Source: Flexivirga aerilata (GTDB lineage Bacteria > Actinomycetota > Actinomycetes > Actinomycetales > Dermatophilaceae). Taken from it: 64,000 nucleotides of DNA. Location: positions 2,460,018 through 2,524,017 of the forward strand of contig NZ_JABENB010000001.1 of assembly GCF_013002715.1 (NCBI RefSeq), written 5' to 3'. Positions within the stretch are counted from its first letter, which is position 1. Every line of letters begins with the position of its first letter. Positions 9,276 through 18,582 of the stretch are shown here, piece after piece. The translations under genes and the position numbers were made by a program. A model generated the notes under the pieces. The model was not told where the DNA came from and did not search any database. It saw only the letters and a list, made by a program, of their open reading frames with translations.

Positions 9276-10679
9276 GTGGCACGCATCGCGATCATCGGTG
9301 GAGGCATTTCCGGTCTGAGCGCCGCGCTGGAGAGCGCGGCCTCCGGGCACGAGGTCGTCGTGCTGGAGGGATCCGCGCAGGTCGGCGGGAAGCTCCGGAC
9401 GGCGCAGGTGGCCGGGCACCGGGTGGACGTCGGCGCCGAGTCGATGCTCGCCCGGCGCCCGGAGGCGCTGGAACTGCTCGCCGACCTCGACCTGGCGCCG
9501 GTCCACCCGGCGGCGGTGGGCGCGTCGGTCTGGAGTCATGGGGCGCTCGACCCGATGCCGCCCGGCACCCTGCTCGGGGTGCCGTCCGACCCGGCCCGTC
9601 TGCGTCCGTTGCTCTCGGAGGCGGAGGTCGCGCGGGCGGCGCTCGAGGAGCCGGTGGCGGTCGAACACGACCTGACCGTCGGCGACCTGGTGGAGCGGGC
9701 GCTCGGTGCCGCCGTGGTCGACCGTCTCGTCGAGCCCCTGCTCGGTGGCGTGTATGCCGGGCACGCCCGCAGGTTGTCCGCGCAGGCGTGTGCGCCCGCG
9801 CTCTTCGCGGTTGCGCAGCGCGGAGAGTCGCTCACCGAGGCCGCGCGGGCGGCGGCCCGCCGTGCGCGCGCCGGAGGCGCGGGTCCGGTCTTCGCCGGCC
9901 TTCGCGGTGGTGTCGGGTCGCTGCCCGACCGGATCGTCGATGCGCTGGCGCAGCGGCACGTGCAGGTGCGCACCGATGCCGTCGTCCGGGAGCTGTCGCG
10001 CCGGCCGGAGGGCTGGCAGGTGGTCGTGGGCGAGACCCGCACGCCGGAGGCGCTCGACGTCGACGCCGTGGTGCTGGCCACTCCGGCTCGGCCGACCGCC
10101 CGACTGCTGCAGCAGGTCGCGCCGGAAGCGAGCACGTTGCTCGGCGACATCGACTACGCCTCGATGGCGATTGTCACGTTCGCCTTCGCCGCTGCCGAAT
10201 CCGCAGCGTTTGCAGGAAGTTCCGGCTTCCTGGTGCCACCGGTGGAGGGGCGGGCGATCAAGGCATCGACGTTCAGTTCGACCAAGTGGCCGTGGCTGGC
10301 CGACGCCGCCCCGGGCGTGGTCTTCGCGCGGGTGTCGCTCGGTCGGCAGGGTGAGGAGGCCGAGCTCCAGCGGTCGGACGAGGAGCTCGCGGCGGCCGGA
10401 CTGGCCGACCTTCGGGCGGCGCTCGGTGCGGCGCCCGACCCGATCGACGTGCACGTGCAACGGTGGGGCGGCGCGCTGCCGCAATATGCCGTGGGCCACC
10501 TCGACCGGGTCGCGCGGGTGCGGACCGCGGTTGCCGAGCACGCCGGCCTGGCGGTCGCCGGCGCGGCATACGACGGGGTCGGCATCCCGGCGTGCATCGG
10601 CTCCGGACGGCGCGCGGCGGCGGAGGTGCTCGACCACCTCGCAGGCGCGTCGGCGGCGCGCGGGAGAATGGGGGCATGA
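9276..10679 (+). CDS. hemY: protoporphyrinogen/coproporphyrinogen oxidase
   Basis: A 467-residue FAD protein, typical length, of the HemY/CgoX type. It opens with the dinucleotide-binding motif [14 protein letters not shown] and ends with the FAD-contacting block [19 protein letters not shown]. In actinobacteria this enzyme oxidises coproporphyrinogen III to coproporphyrin III in the coproporphyrin-dependent haem route. GTG 9276 is the start that brings the Rossmann motif to residue 5. The stop overlaps the hemQ start (ATGA), so the two are translationally coupled. The modern symbol cgoX is equivalent. Confidence 0.92.
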   Translation: MARIAIIGGGISGLSAALESAASGHEVVVLEGSAQVGGKLRTAQVAGHRVDVGAESMLARRPEALELLADLDLAPVHPAAVGASVWSHGALDPMPPGTLLGVPSDPARLRPLLSEAEVARAALEEPVAVEHDLTVGDLVERALGAAVVDRLVEPLLGGVYAGHARRLSAQACAPALFAVAQRGESLTEAARAAARRARAGGAGPVFAGLRGGVGSLPDRIVDALAQRHVQVRTDAVVRELSRRPEGWQVVVGETRTPEALDVDAVVLATPARPTARLLQQVAPEASTLLGDIDYASMAIVTFAFAAAESAAFAGSSGFLVPPVEGRAIKASTFSSTKWPWLADAAPGVVFARVSLGRQGEEAELQRSDEELAAAGLADLRAALGAAPDPIDVHVQRWGGALPQYAVGHLDRVARVRTAVAEHAGLAVAGAAYDGVGIPACIGSGRRAAAEVLDHLAGASAARGRMGA

Positions 10680-11461
10680 GCGACGACCGAGTCGAGGACA
10701 CGAGCGAGGCACGAGCGAGGCCCGCAGACGAGGAAAGAGGCGCGACCAACAGCATGAGCGAGCGACTGCGACCCGGTGCCAAGGCGATCAACGAGATCAA
10801 CGACACGGTGCGCTACACCATGTATTCGGTGTTCCGCGCGGCGCGGGAGTTGCCGGCCGATCGTGGCGAACTGAGCGCCGGTGCCGAGCGGTTCTTCAAG
10901 GAGCTGTCGGCCGACGACGTCGTGGTCCGGGGCACGTATGACGTGGGCGGCCTGCGCGCCGACGCGGATCTGCTGATCTGGTGGCACGCGCCGAGCATCG
11001 AGCCGCTGCAGGCGGCATACCACGGGTTCCTCGCCACGGAGCTGGGCCGCCACTTCGAGCCGGTGTGGTCCAACGCGGCGGTGCACCGTCCGGCGGAGTT
11101 CAACAAGTCGCACGTGCCGGATTTCCTGGTCGATCCCGACCCGAAGAAGTACCTCTGCCTCTACCCGTTCGTGCGTTCCTACGAGTGGTATCTCCTCCCG
11201 GACGCCGAGCGCCGCACGATGCTCAAGGACCACGGGCTGGCCGCCCGCGACTATCCCGACGTGCGCGCCAACACGGTGCCCGCGTTCGCGCTCGGCGACT
11301 ACGAGTGGCTGCTGGCCTTCGAGGCCGACGAGCTGCACCGCATCGTCGACCTCATGCGCGACCTGCGCGCGACCGAGGCCCGGCGGCACGTGCGCGAGGA
11401 GACGCCGTTCTTCACCGGACCGCTGACGCCGATCGGCGACCTGGTGCAGCGGCTGCGCTGA
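10676..11461 (+). CDS. hemQ: coproheme decarboxylase (HemQ/ChdC)
   Basis: A 261-residue protein of the chlorite-dismutase-like fold. It converts coproheme III to haem b, the last step of the coproporphyrin route. The block [13 protein letters not shown] carries the tyrosine expected to form the catalytic radical, and the following KDHGL contains the candidate proximal haem-ligand histidine. The first 25-30 residues are acidic and poorly conserved in type; translation may instead begin at the ATG at 10754 ([13 protein letters not shown]). I keep 10676 because it overlaps the hemY stop by four bases. Together with hemE this confirms the Gram-positive type of haem pathway. Confidence 0.92.
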   Translation: MSDDRVEDTSEARARPADEERGATNSMSERLRPGAKAINEINDTVRYTMYSVFRAARELPADRGELSAGAERFFKELSADDVVVRGTYDVGGLRADADLLIWWHAPSIEPLQAAYHGFLATELGRHFEPVWSNAAVHRPAEFNKSHVPDFLVDPDPKKYLCLYPFVRSYEWYLLPDAERRTMLKDHGLAARDYPDVRANTVPAFALGDYEWLLAFEADELHRIVDLMRDLRATEARRHVREETPFFTGPLTPIGDLVQRLR

Positions 11462-11479
11462 GCAGCCGCCGCACGCCCG

Positions 11480-11896
11480 TCACTCCTTCGGGTCCAGCTT
11501 CAGCGACACCGAGTTGATGCAGTAGCGCTGGTCGGTCGGGGTGTCGTAACCCTCACCCTCGAAGACGTGGCCGAGGTGGGATCCGCAGTTGGCGCACCGC
11601 ACCTCGGTGCGCACCATGCCCATCGAGCGGTCCGTGATGAGCTCCACGTTGTCGTCCTCGGTCGGTGCGTAGAAGGACGGCCAGCCGCAGTGGCTGTGAA
11701 ACTTGGTGGTGCTGCGGAACAGCTCGGCACCGCAGGCCCGGCAGCTGTAGACGCCCTCGGTCTCGGTGTCGGTGTATTCGCCGGTGAACGGGCGCTCGGT
11801 GCCGGCCTGGCGCAGCACGGCGTACTCCGCCGGGGACAACTGCTCGCGCCACTCGTCGTCGGTCTTGGTGACGTTGTATGCCGTCTGGTCGGTCAT
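11480..11896 (-). CDS. msrB: peptide-methionine (R)-S-oxide reductase
   Basis: A 138-residue MsrB, normal length for the single-domain enzyme. It reduces methionine-R-sulfoxide in proteins. Two zinc-binding CxxC pairs (CRAC and CANC), the CGWPSF substrate loop, the CGSHLGHVF block and the catalytic cysteine in RYCINSVSL are all present. It faces hemQ tail to tail with 18 bp between stops. An SD-like GGAG lies shortly before the ATG. Confidence 0.95.
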   Translation of the reverse strand: MTDQTAYNVTKTDDEWREQLSPAEYAVLRQAGTERPFTGEYTDTETEGVYSCRACGAELFRSTTKFHSHCGWPSFYAPTEDDNVELITDRSMGMVRTEVRCANCGSHLGHVFEGEGYDTPTDQRYCINSVSLKLDPKE

Positions 11897-11943
11897 CGCA
11901 CTCTCCTTGAGGCCGCCGGTGAAGTCTTTCCATGTGTATCAAC

Positions 11944-11980
11944 AAGGAGCCGCCCCGGTACGTTCCCGGGGCGGCTCCCT
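11944..11980 (-). terminator. Rho-independent terminator of the secreted nuclease gene
   Basis: A perfect 13-bp GC-rich inverted repeat (arms 11946-11958 and 11966-11978, 7-base loop). Read on the minus strand it is followed by a T-rich run (TTGTTG). It lies 60 bp downstream of the nuclease gene and just upstream of msrB. Confidence 0.75.
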
Positions 11981-12038
11981 GTCGACTGCGCGTCGATTGC
12001 GCGTCGATGGCAATCCGATGGCAATCCGACGGCAGGGG

Positions 12039-14420
12039 CTACTGCACGCGCACCACCTGCGGGTCGTGGTCGGAGTCCTGGTCGTAGAACTCGGAGTTGG
12101 TGTGCACGATGTCGTACGACCACTTCTTGCCGAAGCCCTGGCTGATCAGGATCTGGTCGAGCACCTGGCTGTTGCCCTGGTAGTCGTAGGTGTAGCGCTC
12201 ACCGACCGGCAGCGTGCGCGGCAGGTCGGTCAGCGCGGTCTTGCCGGACCCGACCAGGATGTCCGCGGTCTGGCTGAAGTCGAAGTCGTTGAGGTCGCCG
12301 AGCACGACGACCTGAGCGTTCTTGTCGGCGGCCAGCAGGTCGTCGACGAAGCCGCGCACGACGGTCGCCTGGGCATGCCGCTGCGTCTCGCTGCCGCGCA
12401 CCGGCGGCTGGAAGCGGCCCATGATCGAGTCGTCGCCGCCCTTGGAGTTGAAGTGGTTGGCGATCACGAACAGCGGCTTGCCCTGCCACTCGAACTGGCC
12501 GACGAGCGGCTTGCGCGAGTTGTCCCATGCGGCGTTGGTCGGGTCGATCCGGCCGGGGGAGAAGGTGATCGACGTCTTCGGCCCCTTGCCAACGACCTGC
12601 GTGGAGGTGGTGGCGGTGCCGCCGTCCTTCTGCACGAAGCTCATCCCGCGGTCCGTGCGGTAGAGGAACACCTGGCGGATGTTGCCGCCCGGCTGCCCGC
12701 CGTCGGTGTCGTTCTCCGGGTTCACCCACGTCGCCTGGTATGCCGGGCCGCCCGCGGCGGCGATGGCCGCGATGAGCTTGTCGCTGGTCGCGGTCGAGTC
12801 GACGGTGCCGTCGTCGGCGGCGCCGCTGTTGTCCTGGATCTCCTCGAGCGCCACGATGTCCGGCGCCTGCAGGTTGCGCACGATCTGCCCCGCCAGCCGG
12901 TCGTACTTGGTTTGCGGGTCGGACGGGGCGAGGTTCTCGACGTTGAAGGTCGCGATCGCGGCCTCCTTGCCCGACTGCGCGGTCGTCGTCTCGCGCTGCA
13001 GGCCACCCGACTTCAGCGCCGGCACCTCGGTGCCCATCAGCACGAAGTTGCCGAAGTTGTAGTCCAGCACGCCGACCGTGGCTCCGGGGAGGCTGTCGCC
13101 GACGTTGGCCGGCGCGACCGAACCCGTGGGCAGCAGCGCGTCGCTGAGGATCAGCCGCATCGCGTTGGGGGTCTCGTAGCTCTTGTAGAGGATCCCGCCG
13201 CGCGGCGTGTTCGTGACGTCGGTGGTGTTGCCGGGGATGATCGGGGTCTCGCCATAGTTGGTCGCGGTCGGGCCGACGACACGGGCGTCGTCCTCCTGGA
13301 TCCGCATGCCTTCCAACGACTCCCAGAAGTCGAGCGCGTTCTTGGCCGGGTCGAGGGTGAGACCGGCCGTCTCGACGTTGCCCGGGGCGCCGGACTCGAC
13401 GACCTGGGCCGGCGGAACGTGACCCGGCGAGCCGACGACGACCGGTGCGGGCAGCTGGTTGCCGGAGCTGTTGACGATGACCGTCGGGGCGGTGAGCTCG
13501 GTGGTGGTCAGGTTGCCGGTGCCGCTGCGGCCGCCGGGGCGATATTCGGTCACCTTGGCGGCGACCGTCACGTCGTCACCGACCTTGGCGGTGCTGCCGC
13601 CATACACGTAGATGCCCTCGCTGGTGCGCGGGTCGTCGTCCGGGGTCGCCGCCTGCATCCAGAAGCCGGAGGTGCCGTTGACGGCGGTCACGATGCCGCG
13701 CACGTCCCGGACGTTCTTGCCGGCGAGCGGCGACTGGAAGCCGGTGCCCTGCACCTGCTCGATGGTCGCTGGCTCGCCAGTGGGCGGCGGGGGAGTCGTG
13801 CTGCCGGAGCCGCAAACTCCTTGCGGCGCAGACGAATTCAGCGGGGATGGTGCACCCGAGACGAAGTCGCTCGCGTTGTTGTCGGTGTCGGTGCAGCCCT
13901 TGGTGCGGATGTCCGAGAGGGTGTTGGACATGGCGGGCGCGGGGGAGCTCTCGACATACGTCGAAGTCACGTTGCCGTAGCCGACGGTGTCGACGGTGGT
14001 GCCACCCTGGGCAAGGACCACGCTACCGGCGGTGGCCGACATGTTGAGCGTCCCGGTCGCGTCGGGCGCCGGCAGCGCCGCCGCGGAGCCGCTGCCGGCG
14101 CCTTCCTGCACCAGGAAGTGGCCGCCCGGCGCGATGCTGCCGGTGAGCGCGGTGCTGCCGCCGCTGCCACCACTCGCGGAGCGATAGGTGAGCGACCAGC
14201 CGGACAGGTCGATCGCGGACGAGCCGGTGTTGTAGAGCTCGATGTAGTCGTTCTTGTAGGGCGCGCCGCTGTTGCCGCCCCCGCCATACACCGCGGAGAT
14301 GACGACGTTGGGCGACGCGGCGTGCGCGGCCGGGGTGGCGAGGGTGACGGCGCCGGCGCCGCCGAGGGCAGTGGCGGCAAGCAGCGTGACGAGGCGCACG
14401 CGGGCAGACCGGTGGGACAT
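12039..14420 (-). CDS. ExeM/NucH-like extracellular endonuclease with lamin-tail domain
   Basis: A 793-residue secreted protein. A signal peptide (about residues 1-33, ending AHA) leads into a lamin-tail-like domain (NVVISAVYGGGGNSGAPYKN onward, residues 36-170), a central beta-rich region starting TIEQVQGTGFQSPL, and a C-terminal endonuclease/exonuclease/phosphatase domain from about residue 480. Catalytic-type blocks are IATFNVENL, DIVALEEIQDN, VVLGDLNDF and DSDHDPQVV. Such enzymes degrade extracellular DNA, releasing phosphate and nucleotides or loosening biofilm. It is monocistronic, with its own terminator at 11944-11980 and 150 bp upstream to the divergent polymerase gene. Confidence 0.85.
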   Translation of the reverse strand: MSHRSARVRLVTLLAATALGGAGAVTLATPAAHAASPNVVISAVYGGGGNSGAPYKNDYIELYNTGSSAIDLSGWSLTYRSASGGSGGSTALTGSIAPGGHFLVQEGAGSGSAAALPAPDATGTLNMSATAGSVVLAQGGTTVDTVGYGNVTSTYVESSPAPAMSNTLSDIRTKGCTDTDNNASDFVSGAPSPLNSSAPQGVCGSGSTTPPPPTGEPATIEQVQGTGFQSPLAGKNVRDVRGIVTAVNGTSGFWMQAATPDDDPRTSEGIYVYGGSTAKVGDDVTVAAKVTEYRPGGRSGTGNLTTTELTAPTVIVNSSGNQLPAPVVVGSPGHVPPAQVVESGAPGNVETAGLTLDPAKNALDFWESLEGMRIQEDDARVVGPTATNYGETPIIPGNTTDVTNTPRGGILYKSYETPNAMRLILSDALLPTGSVAPANVGDSLPGATVGVLDYNFGNFVLMGTEVPALKSGGLQRETTTAQSGKEAAIATFNVENLAPSDPQTKYDRLAGQIVRNLQAPDIVALEEIQDNSGAADDGTVDSTATSDKLIAAIAAAGGPAYQATWVNPENDTDGGQPGGNIRQVFLYRTDRGMSFVQKDGGTATTSTQVVGKGPKTSITFSPGRIDPTNAAWDNSRKPLVGQFEWQGKPLFVIANHFNSKGGDDSIMGRFQPPVRGSETQRHAQATVVRGFVDDLLAADKNAQVVVLGDLNDFDFSQTADILVGSGKTALTDLPRTLPVGERYTYDYQGNSQVLDQILISQGFGKKWSYDIVHTNSEFYDQDSDHDPQVVRVQ

Positions 14421-14578
14421 GGAGGACCTCTCGGGGGATGCGTTCGTTGCGGGTGACGGAGCGGTACAACCATCGGACTTTACGGACTGCGGTGGCCCGA
14501 TGGGGCCGTGTCGTGTGACGTGTCCTTGAACGTCCGGCGAAAAGCGCGAACGCCGCCGGTGCCACTAGCGTGGGCCGT

Positions 14579-15661
14579 ATGGCGAAAACCCCTGCAGCCG
14601 AGGTGGCGGCCGGCGACCGCGACGTGCGCGTGACCAGCCCCGACCGCGTCATCTACGAGGCGACCGATCGCACGCCGGAGATCACCAAACTCCAGGTCTG
14701 CCAATACTTTGCGACCGTGGGCGACGCGATGATGCTGAGCATCGGGGAGCGACCGACCGCGATGGAGCGTTGGCCGGACGGCTGGCGCGAGGGGATGCGG
14801 CTCGCGGTGGGACCCAAGGACCGCGACGCCGACGGCTTCTATCAGAAGCGGTTGCCGAGGGGCGCGCCCGACTATGTCGAGACGGTGCCGATCACCTTCC
14901 CGAGCGGGCGCACCGCCGACGAGCTGTGCCCGACCGAGCCGGCGTCGCTGGTCTGGGCGGCCCAGATGGGCACGCTCGTCTTCCACCCGTGGCCGGTCCG
15001 CCGGCCCGACGTGGATCACCCCGACGAGTTGCGCATCGACCTCGACCCGCAGCCGGGCACCGACTTCGCCGACGCGCAGCGCGTCGCCGGCGTCGCCAAG
15101 GAACTGCTCGAGGAGCTCGGCCTGCGCGGTTACCCGAAGACCAGCGGTAACAGGGGGATTCACATCTACGTGCGGATCCGCCCGGAGTGGACCTTCGACG
15201 ACGTGCGGCACGCGGCGATCGGCTTCGGCCGCGAGCTCGAGCGGCGCGACGACGGTGTCACGACCGCCTGGTGGAAGGAGGAACGCGGGGCCCGCATCTT
15301 CGTCGACTTCAACCAGAACAACCGTGACCGCACCATCGCCGGTGCGTGGAGCCTGCGGGCGCGCCCCGGTGCGCCGGTCAGCACGCCGATGACCTGGGCC
15401 GCCATCGCCGACGTCAAGGACCCGGCCGACTTCAACCTCACGACGGTGCCGGACTACCTGTCCGACGGCAACCCGTGGGCCGACATGGACGACGAATCCT
15501 ATTCACTGGCACCGCTGCTCGACCTCTGGGAGACGCTGCCCGGTGGCGAGCTCAACTGGCCGCCGGACTACCCGAAGCAGCCCGGCGAGCCGCCGCGCGT
15601 GCAGCCCAGCAAAAAGGTCGCCGAGCACTGGGACGCCGACGGCAACCGGATCGAGCAGTAG
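14579..15661 (+). CDS. stand-alone LigD-type NHEJ polymerase (primase-like) domain protein
   Basis: About 360 residues of the archaeo-eukaryotic primase fold found as the polymerase domain of LigD. The catalytic acidic motif is in LRIDLDPQPG and the nucleotide-binding block is KTSGNRGIHIYVRI; an acidic residue in ARIFVDFNQN completes the set. It would fill or extend ends during non-homologous end joining. Here it is a separate protein, and the partner ligase is the convergent gene ending 4 bp away. No Ku gene is in the window. ATG 14579 is preferred to GTG 14570. Confidence 0.85.
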   Translation: MAKTPAAEVAAGDRDVRVTSPDRVIYEATDRTPEITKLQVCQYFATVGDAMMLSIGERPTAMERWPDGWREGMRLAVGPKDRDADGFYQKRLPRGAPDYVETVPITFPSGRTADELCPTEPASLVWAAQMGTLVFHPWPVRRPDVDHPDELRIDLDPQPGTDFADAQRVAGVAKELLEELGLRGYPKTSGNRGIHIYVRIRPEWTFDDVRHAAIGFGRELERRDDGVTTAWWKEERGARIFVDFNQNNRDRTIAGAWSLRARPGAPVSTPMTWAAIADVKDPADFNLTTVPDYLSDGNPWADMDDESYSLAPLLDLWETLPGGELNWPPDYPKQPGEPPRVQPSKKVAEHWDADGNRIEQ

Positions 15662-15664
15662 CGC

Positions 15665-16717
15665 TCAGCGCAGGACTTCCCCCAGGTCGTATGCCGGGGC
15701 CCGCTCGACCTGCGAGAGCTTGCACGACTCCGGGTCACGATCGGGGCGCCAGCGCAGGAAGCCGACACCGTGCCGGAAGCGGGCGCCCTCCAACTGGTCG
15801 AACTTGACCTCGACCACCTTCTCGGGCCACAGCCGCACGAAGGACACGTCCTTGTTGCTGCTGAAGCGCGACCGGTCGGTCTCACCCTTCAGCGCGTCCC
15901 CGGCGTCGTCGGTCTCGACGAGGGGAGCGAGCTCGTCGATCAGCTCCAGCCGGCGTTTCGCGGTGAACGACACGATGCCGCCGACATTGCGCAGGTGGCC
16001 GTTGTCGTCATACATGCCGAGCAGGAGTGAGCCGACACCGTTGCCGCTCTTGTGGATTCGATAACCGATCAGCACCGCCTCGGCGGTGCGCGAATGCTTG
16101 ATCTTGAGCATCGTTCGCTTACCCGGCTGGTATGACGACAGCTTTGGTTTGGCGACGACACCGTCGAGGCCGGCGCCCTCGAAGCGCGAGAACCAGTCCT
16201 CCGCCACCGCGGCGTCGTCGGTCACCCGCGTCACGTGGAACGGCGCGCCGACGCCCTGCATCGTCGCGACCAGCGCCTCTCGCCGGTCCGCGAACGGCGC
16301 GTCGAGCAACGACTTCCCGTCGACCACCAGGGCGTCGAAGAGGATGATTTCCGCGGGCGTCTCCTGCGACAGCTTGGTGATCCGCGACTCCGCCGGGTGG
16401 ATGCGCTGCCCGAGCGCCTCGAAGTCCAGGCGGGCCGCACCGTCGGCGCCGGAGCGCACGACGACCTCACCGTCGAGCGCGCACCGGTCGGGCAGTTGCT
16501 CGCGGGCTGCCGCGACCAGCTCCGGGAAGTAGCGGGTCAACGGCTTGGATCCCCGTGACGCCAGCTCGATCTCGTCGCCGTCCCGTAGCAGGATGCAGCG
16601 GAATCCGTCCCACTTCGGCTCGTAGAGCATCCCGCCGTCGACGCTGTCCGCGGCGGGCACCTTCGCAGTCGCCTTCGCGAGCATCGGGGTGATCGGCAAC
16701 TCCAGTGGCAGGTCCAT
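15665..16717 (-). CDS. ATP-dependent DNA ligase (LigC/LigD ligase-domain type)
   Basis: A 350-residue ATP-dependent ligase. The adenylated lysine is in EPKWDGFR (KxDG), followed by ALDGEVVV, FDALVVDG, DGVVAKPKL and the LKIKHSRTAEAV motif that precedes the OB-fold domain. Such ligases seal nicks in end joining or excision repair. It converges on the polymerase gene with stops four bases apart, so the pair amounts to a LigD split into two genes on opposite strands. ATG 16717 gives MDLPLELPITPMLAKA, a typical start; the longer reading frame would run into the divergent hydrolase. Confidence 0.88.
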   Translation of the reverse strand: MDLPLELPITPMLAKATAKVPAADSVDGGMLYEPKWDGFRCILLRDGDEIELASRGSKPLTRYFPELVAAAREQLPDRCALDGEVVVRSGADGAARLDFEALGQRIHPAESRITKLSQETPAEIILFDALVVDGKSLLDAPFADRREALVATMQGVGAPFHVTRVTDDAAVAEDWFSRFEGAGLDGVVAKPKLSSYQPGKRTMLKIKHSRTAEAVLIGYRIHKSGNGVGSLLLGMYDDNGHLRNVGGIVSFTAKRRLELIDELAPLVETDDAGDALKGETDRSRFSSNKDVSFVRLWPEKVVEVKFDQLEGARFRHGVGFLRWRPDRDPESCKLSQVERAPAYDLGEVLR

Positions 16718-16754
16718 GGCGCCATTCTGCCCATGTCCCTGAGACGATGGCGGG

Positions 16755-17885
16755 GTGCCGAGCCGAATGCCACTCGCCGTGCCGCCCACCGTCGCCGCTG
16801 CGGCCGGAGGCGCGGCAGTCGGCGCCGCCGGTTACTTCGTCCGGCAGATCCTGACGCCCGAGCCACCCGTCGACGACCTGCCGGTGCTGGCGATCGACGG
16901 CGACCGCATCGTGCTGGCCCGCACCGAGGAATCCGTGGCGCCCGGTCGATATGGCTTGTGGCAGAACGGTTTCCAGACCCACGCGCGCCTCGGTGAGGTG
17001 CTCGAGGTCGGCGATCGGGAGGTCGTGCGCGAGCTCGACGGGGTCGACTTCGGCACACTCGACGCGGCACCGGCCCGGATGAACGGCTACTACTTCTGCG
17101 GGCCGCCCTCGACCCCGCTGGGGGTGGAGCTCCGGGATGCCGTGCTCGACCCGCCGCTGGGTCCGATGCCGGCGTGGCTCGCCGAGGCTCCGGGGAGCAA
17201 CCGCTGGGCGGTGCTGGTGCACGGTCGGGGCGCGCAACGCGGCGAGTGCCTGCGCGCCATGCGCACCCTGCACGCGCTCGGCATCAACTGCCTGATCCCC
17301 AGCTACCGCAACGACATCGGCGCGCCCGCCTCCCGCGACGGTCGCTATCACCTGGGTCTGTCGGAGTGGGAGGACGTCGAGGCCGCGCTGCTGTATGCCG
17401 TGGAGCGCGGCGCGCGCGAGGTGCAACTGTTCGGCTGGTCGATGGGCGGCGCCGTCGTGCTGCAACTGCTCGACCGATCCTGGCTCGCCGACGTGGTGAC
17501 CCGGGTGGTGCTCGACGCACCCGTCGTCAGCTGGCCGGCGGTCTTCGACTTCCACGCCGGTCTCAACAACCTGCCGCGGCCGATCGACCGGCTCGGACAG
17601 CTGCTGATGCGCAGCCCGCTGCACCGGGTGGTCGCCGGTCTGGGGGAGCGCCTCGACCTGCGTCGCACCGACTGGGTCGCCCGATCCGGGGAGCTCCGGG
17701 TGCCGATCCTGCTGATCCACTCCGCGGTCGACGAGTTCGTGCCGTTCGCGCCGTCCGCCGCCCTCGCGGCCGCGCGCCCCGATCTGGTCCGGCTCGAGCG
17801 CTGGAACGTGGCGCGACACTGCCGCGAATGGAATGTCGACCCGGCGCGTTGGGAGCGACTGGTCGCTGAGTTCTGCTCCGGCTGA
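16755..17885 (+). CDS. alpha/beta hydrolase, membrane-anchored
   Basis: A 376-residue alpha/beta hydrolase. An N-terminal hydrophobic stretch (about residues 6-28) may anchor or export it. The nucleophile elbow GWSMGG is near residue 228, the acid is probably in HSAVDEFVPFAP and the histidine in VARHCREW; VHGRGAQRGE is the oxyanion region. The first 140 residues are an additional beta-rich part that I do not recognise. The substrate is unknown. It starts 37 bp from the divergent ligase gene and converges on the RibD-like reductase. Confidence 0.8.
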   Translation: MPSRMPLAVPPTVAAAAGGAAVGAAGYFVRQILTPEPPVDDLPVLAIDGDRIVLARTEESVAPGRYGLWQNGFQTHARLGEVLEVGDREVVRELDGVDFGTLDAAPARMNGYYFCGPPSTPLGVELRDAVLDPPLGPMPAWLAEAPGSNRWAVLVHGRGAQRGECLRAMRTLHALGINCLIPSYRNDIGAPASRDGRYHLGLSEWEDVEAALLYAVERGAREVQLFGWSMGGAVVLQLLDRSWLADVVTRVVLDAPVVSWPAVFDFHAGLNNLPRPIDRLGQLLMRSPLHRVVAGLGERLDLRRTDWVARSGELRVPILLIHSAVDEFVPFAPSAALAAARPDLVRLERWNVARHCREWNVDPARWERLVAEFCSG

Positions 17886-17892
17886 ACGGGAT

Positions 17893-18549
17893 TCAGCCGA
17901 CCTGCCACCGACCGATGAGCGTGCCGTCTTCCTCGAGCATCGACAGCAGAGTCAGCGGGCGGTCCATCTGCGGGCCGCGGGTGATGCGCGGCCCGTCGCC
18001 TCCGACGACCATCGGGGTCCAGGTCAGGCACAGTTCATCGATCACGCCCTGTGCGAGTGCTTCGCCGGCGATTGTCGGTCCGCCCTCGAAAAGGATGCGT
18101 CGATAACCCTTTTCGTGCAGTTGGTCGATCACCTCGGAGAACGGGCGGGCGGCGGACGACCGCACTCCCAGGACCTCGCCTCCGGTGCTGGTGTCGACCT
18201 CGGACGGCACCGTGCCGGACGAGGTCAGCACGGCCAGTGCCGGATCCGCCGGTCTGCCCTCGCGCAGTTTCGTCCATCGCGGGTCGGTCACGGCCGCGTC
18301 GTAGTGCTCGGCCAGCACGGTGCCCGACCCGGCGACGATCACGTCGGCCCATGCGCGCAGCAGTTGGAACACCCGGTTGTCCGGCGGCGTGTTGATCGAT
18401 CCCGCACGGTTGTCGTCGCCGGTCGCCGAACCATCAACGGTGGCAGCCATGTTCAGCCGCACGAGCGATGGGTCGGTGGCGGTCCCGGCATACAACTCGA
18501 TCAGGTCGTCATCGCTGAGTTCGGCACCCGTCGGCAGCAGTCGTCGCAT
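17893..18549 (-). CDS. RibD C-terminal-like pyrimidine reductase / dihydrofolate reductase family protein
   Basis: A 218-residue protein with the dihydrofolate-reductase-like fold of the RibD reductase domain: VRLNMAATVDGSATGDDNRAG at the N-terminus, ADVIVAGSGTV, and ILFEGGPTIAGEAL as the NADPH-binding loop. No deaminase domain is present, so it probably does not act alone in riboflavin synthesis; stand-alone members in actinobacteria have undefined substrates. ATG 18549 is used; an ATG at 18567 in the same frame is possible. It is divergent from PPK2 with 33 bp between the starts. Confidence 0.8.
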   Translation of the reverse strand: MRRLLPTGAELSDDDLIELYAGTATDPSLVRLNMAATVDGSATGDDNRAGSINTPPDNRVFQLLRAWADVIVAGSGTVLAEHYDAAVTDPRWTKLREGRPADPALAVLTSSGTVPSEVDTSTGGEVLGVRSSAARPFSEVIDQLHEKGYRRILFEGGPTIAGEALAQGVIDELCLTWTPMVVGGDGPRITRGPQMDRPLTLLSMLEEDGTLIGRWQVG

Positions 18550-18582
18550 GCATCCATGGAACACCATGTGCGACGATGTGGC

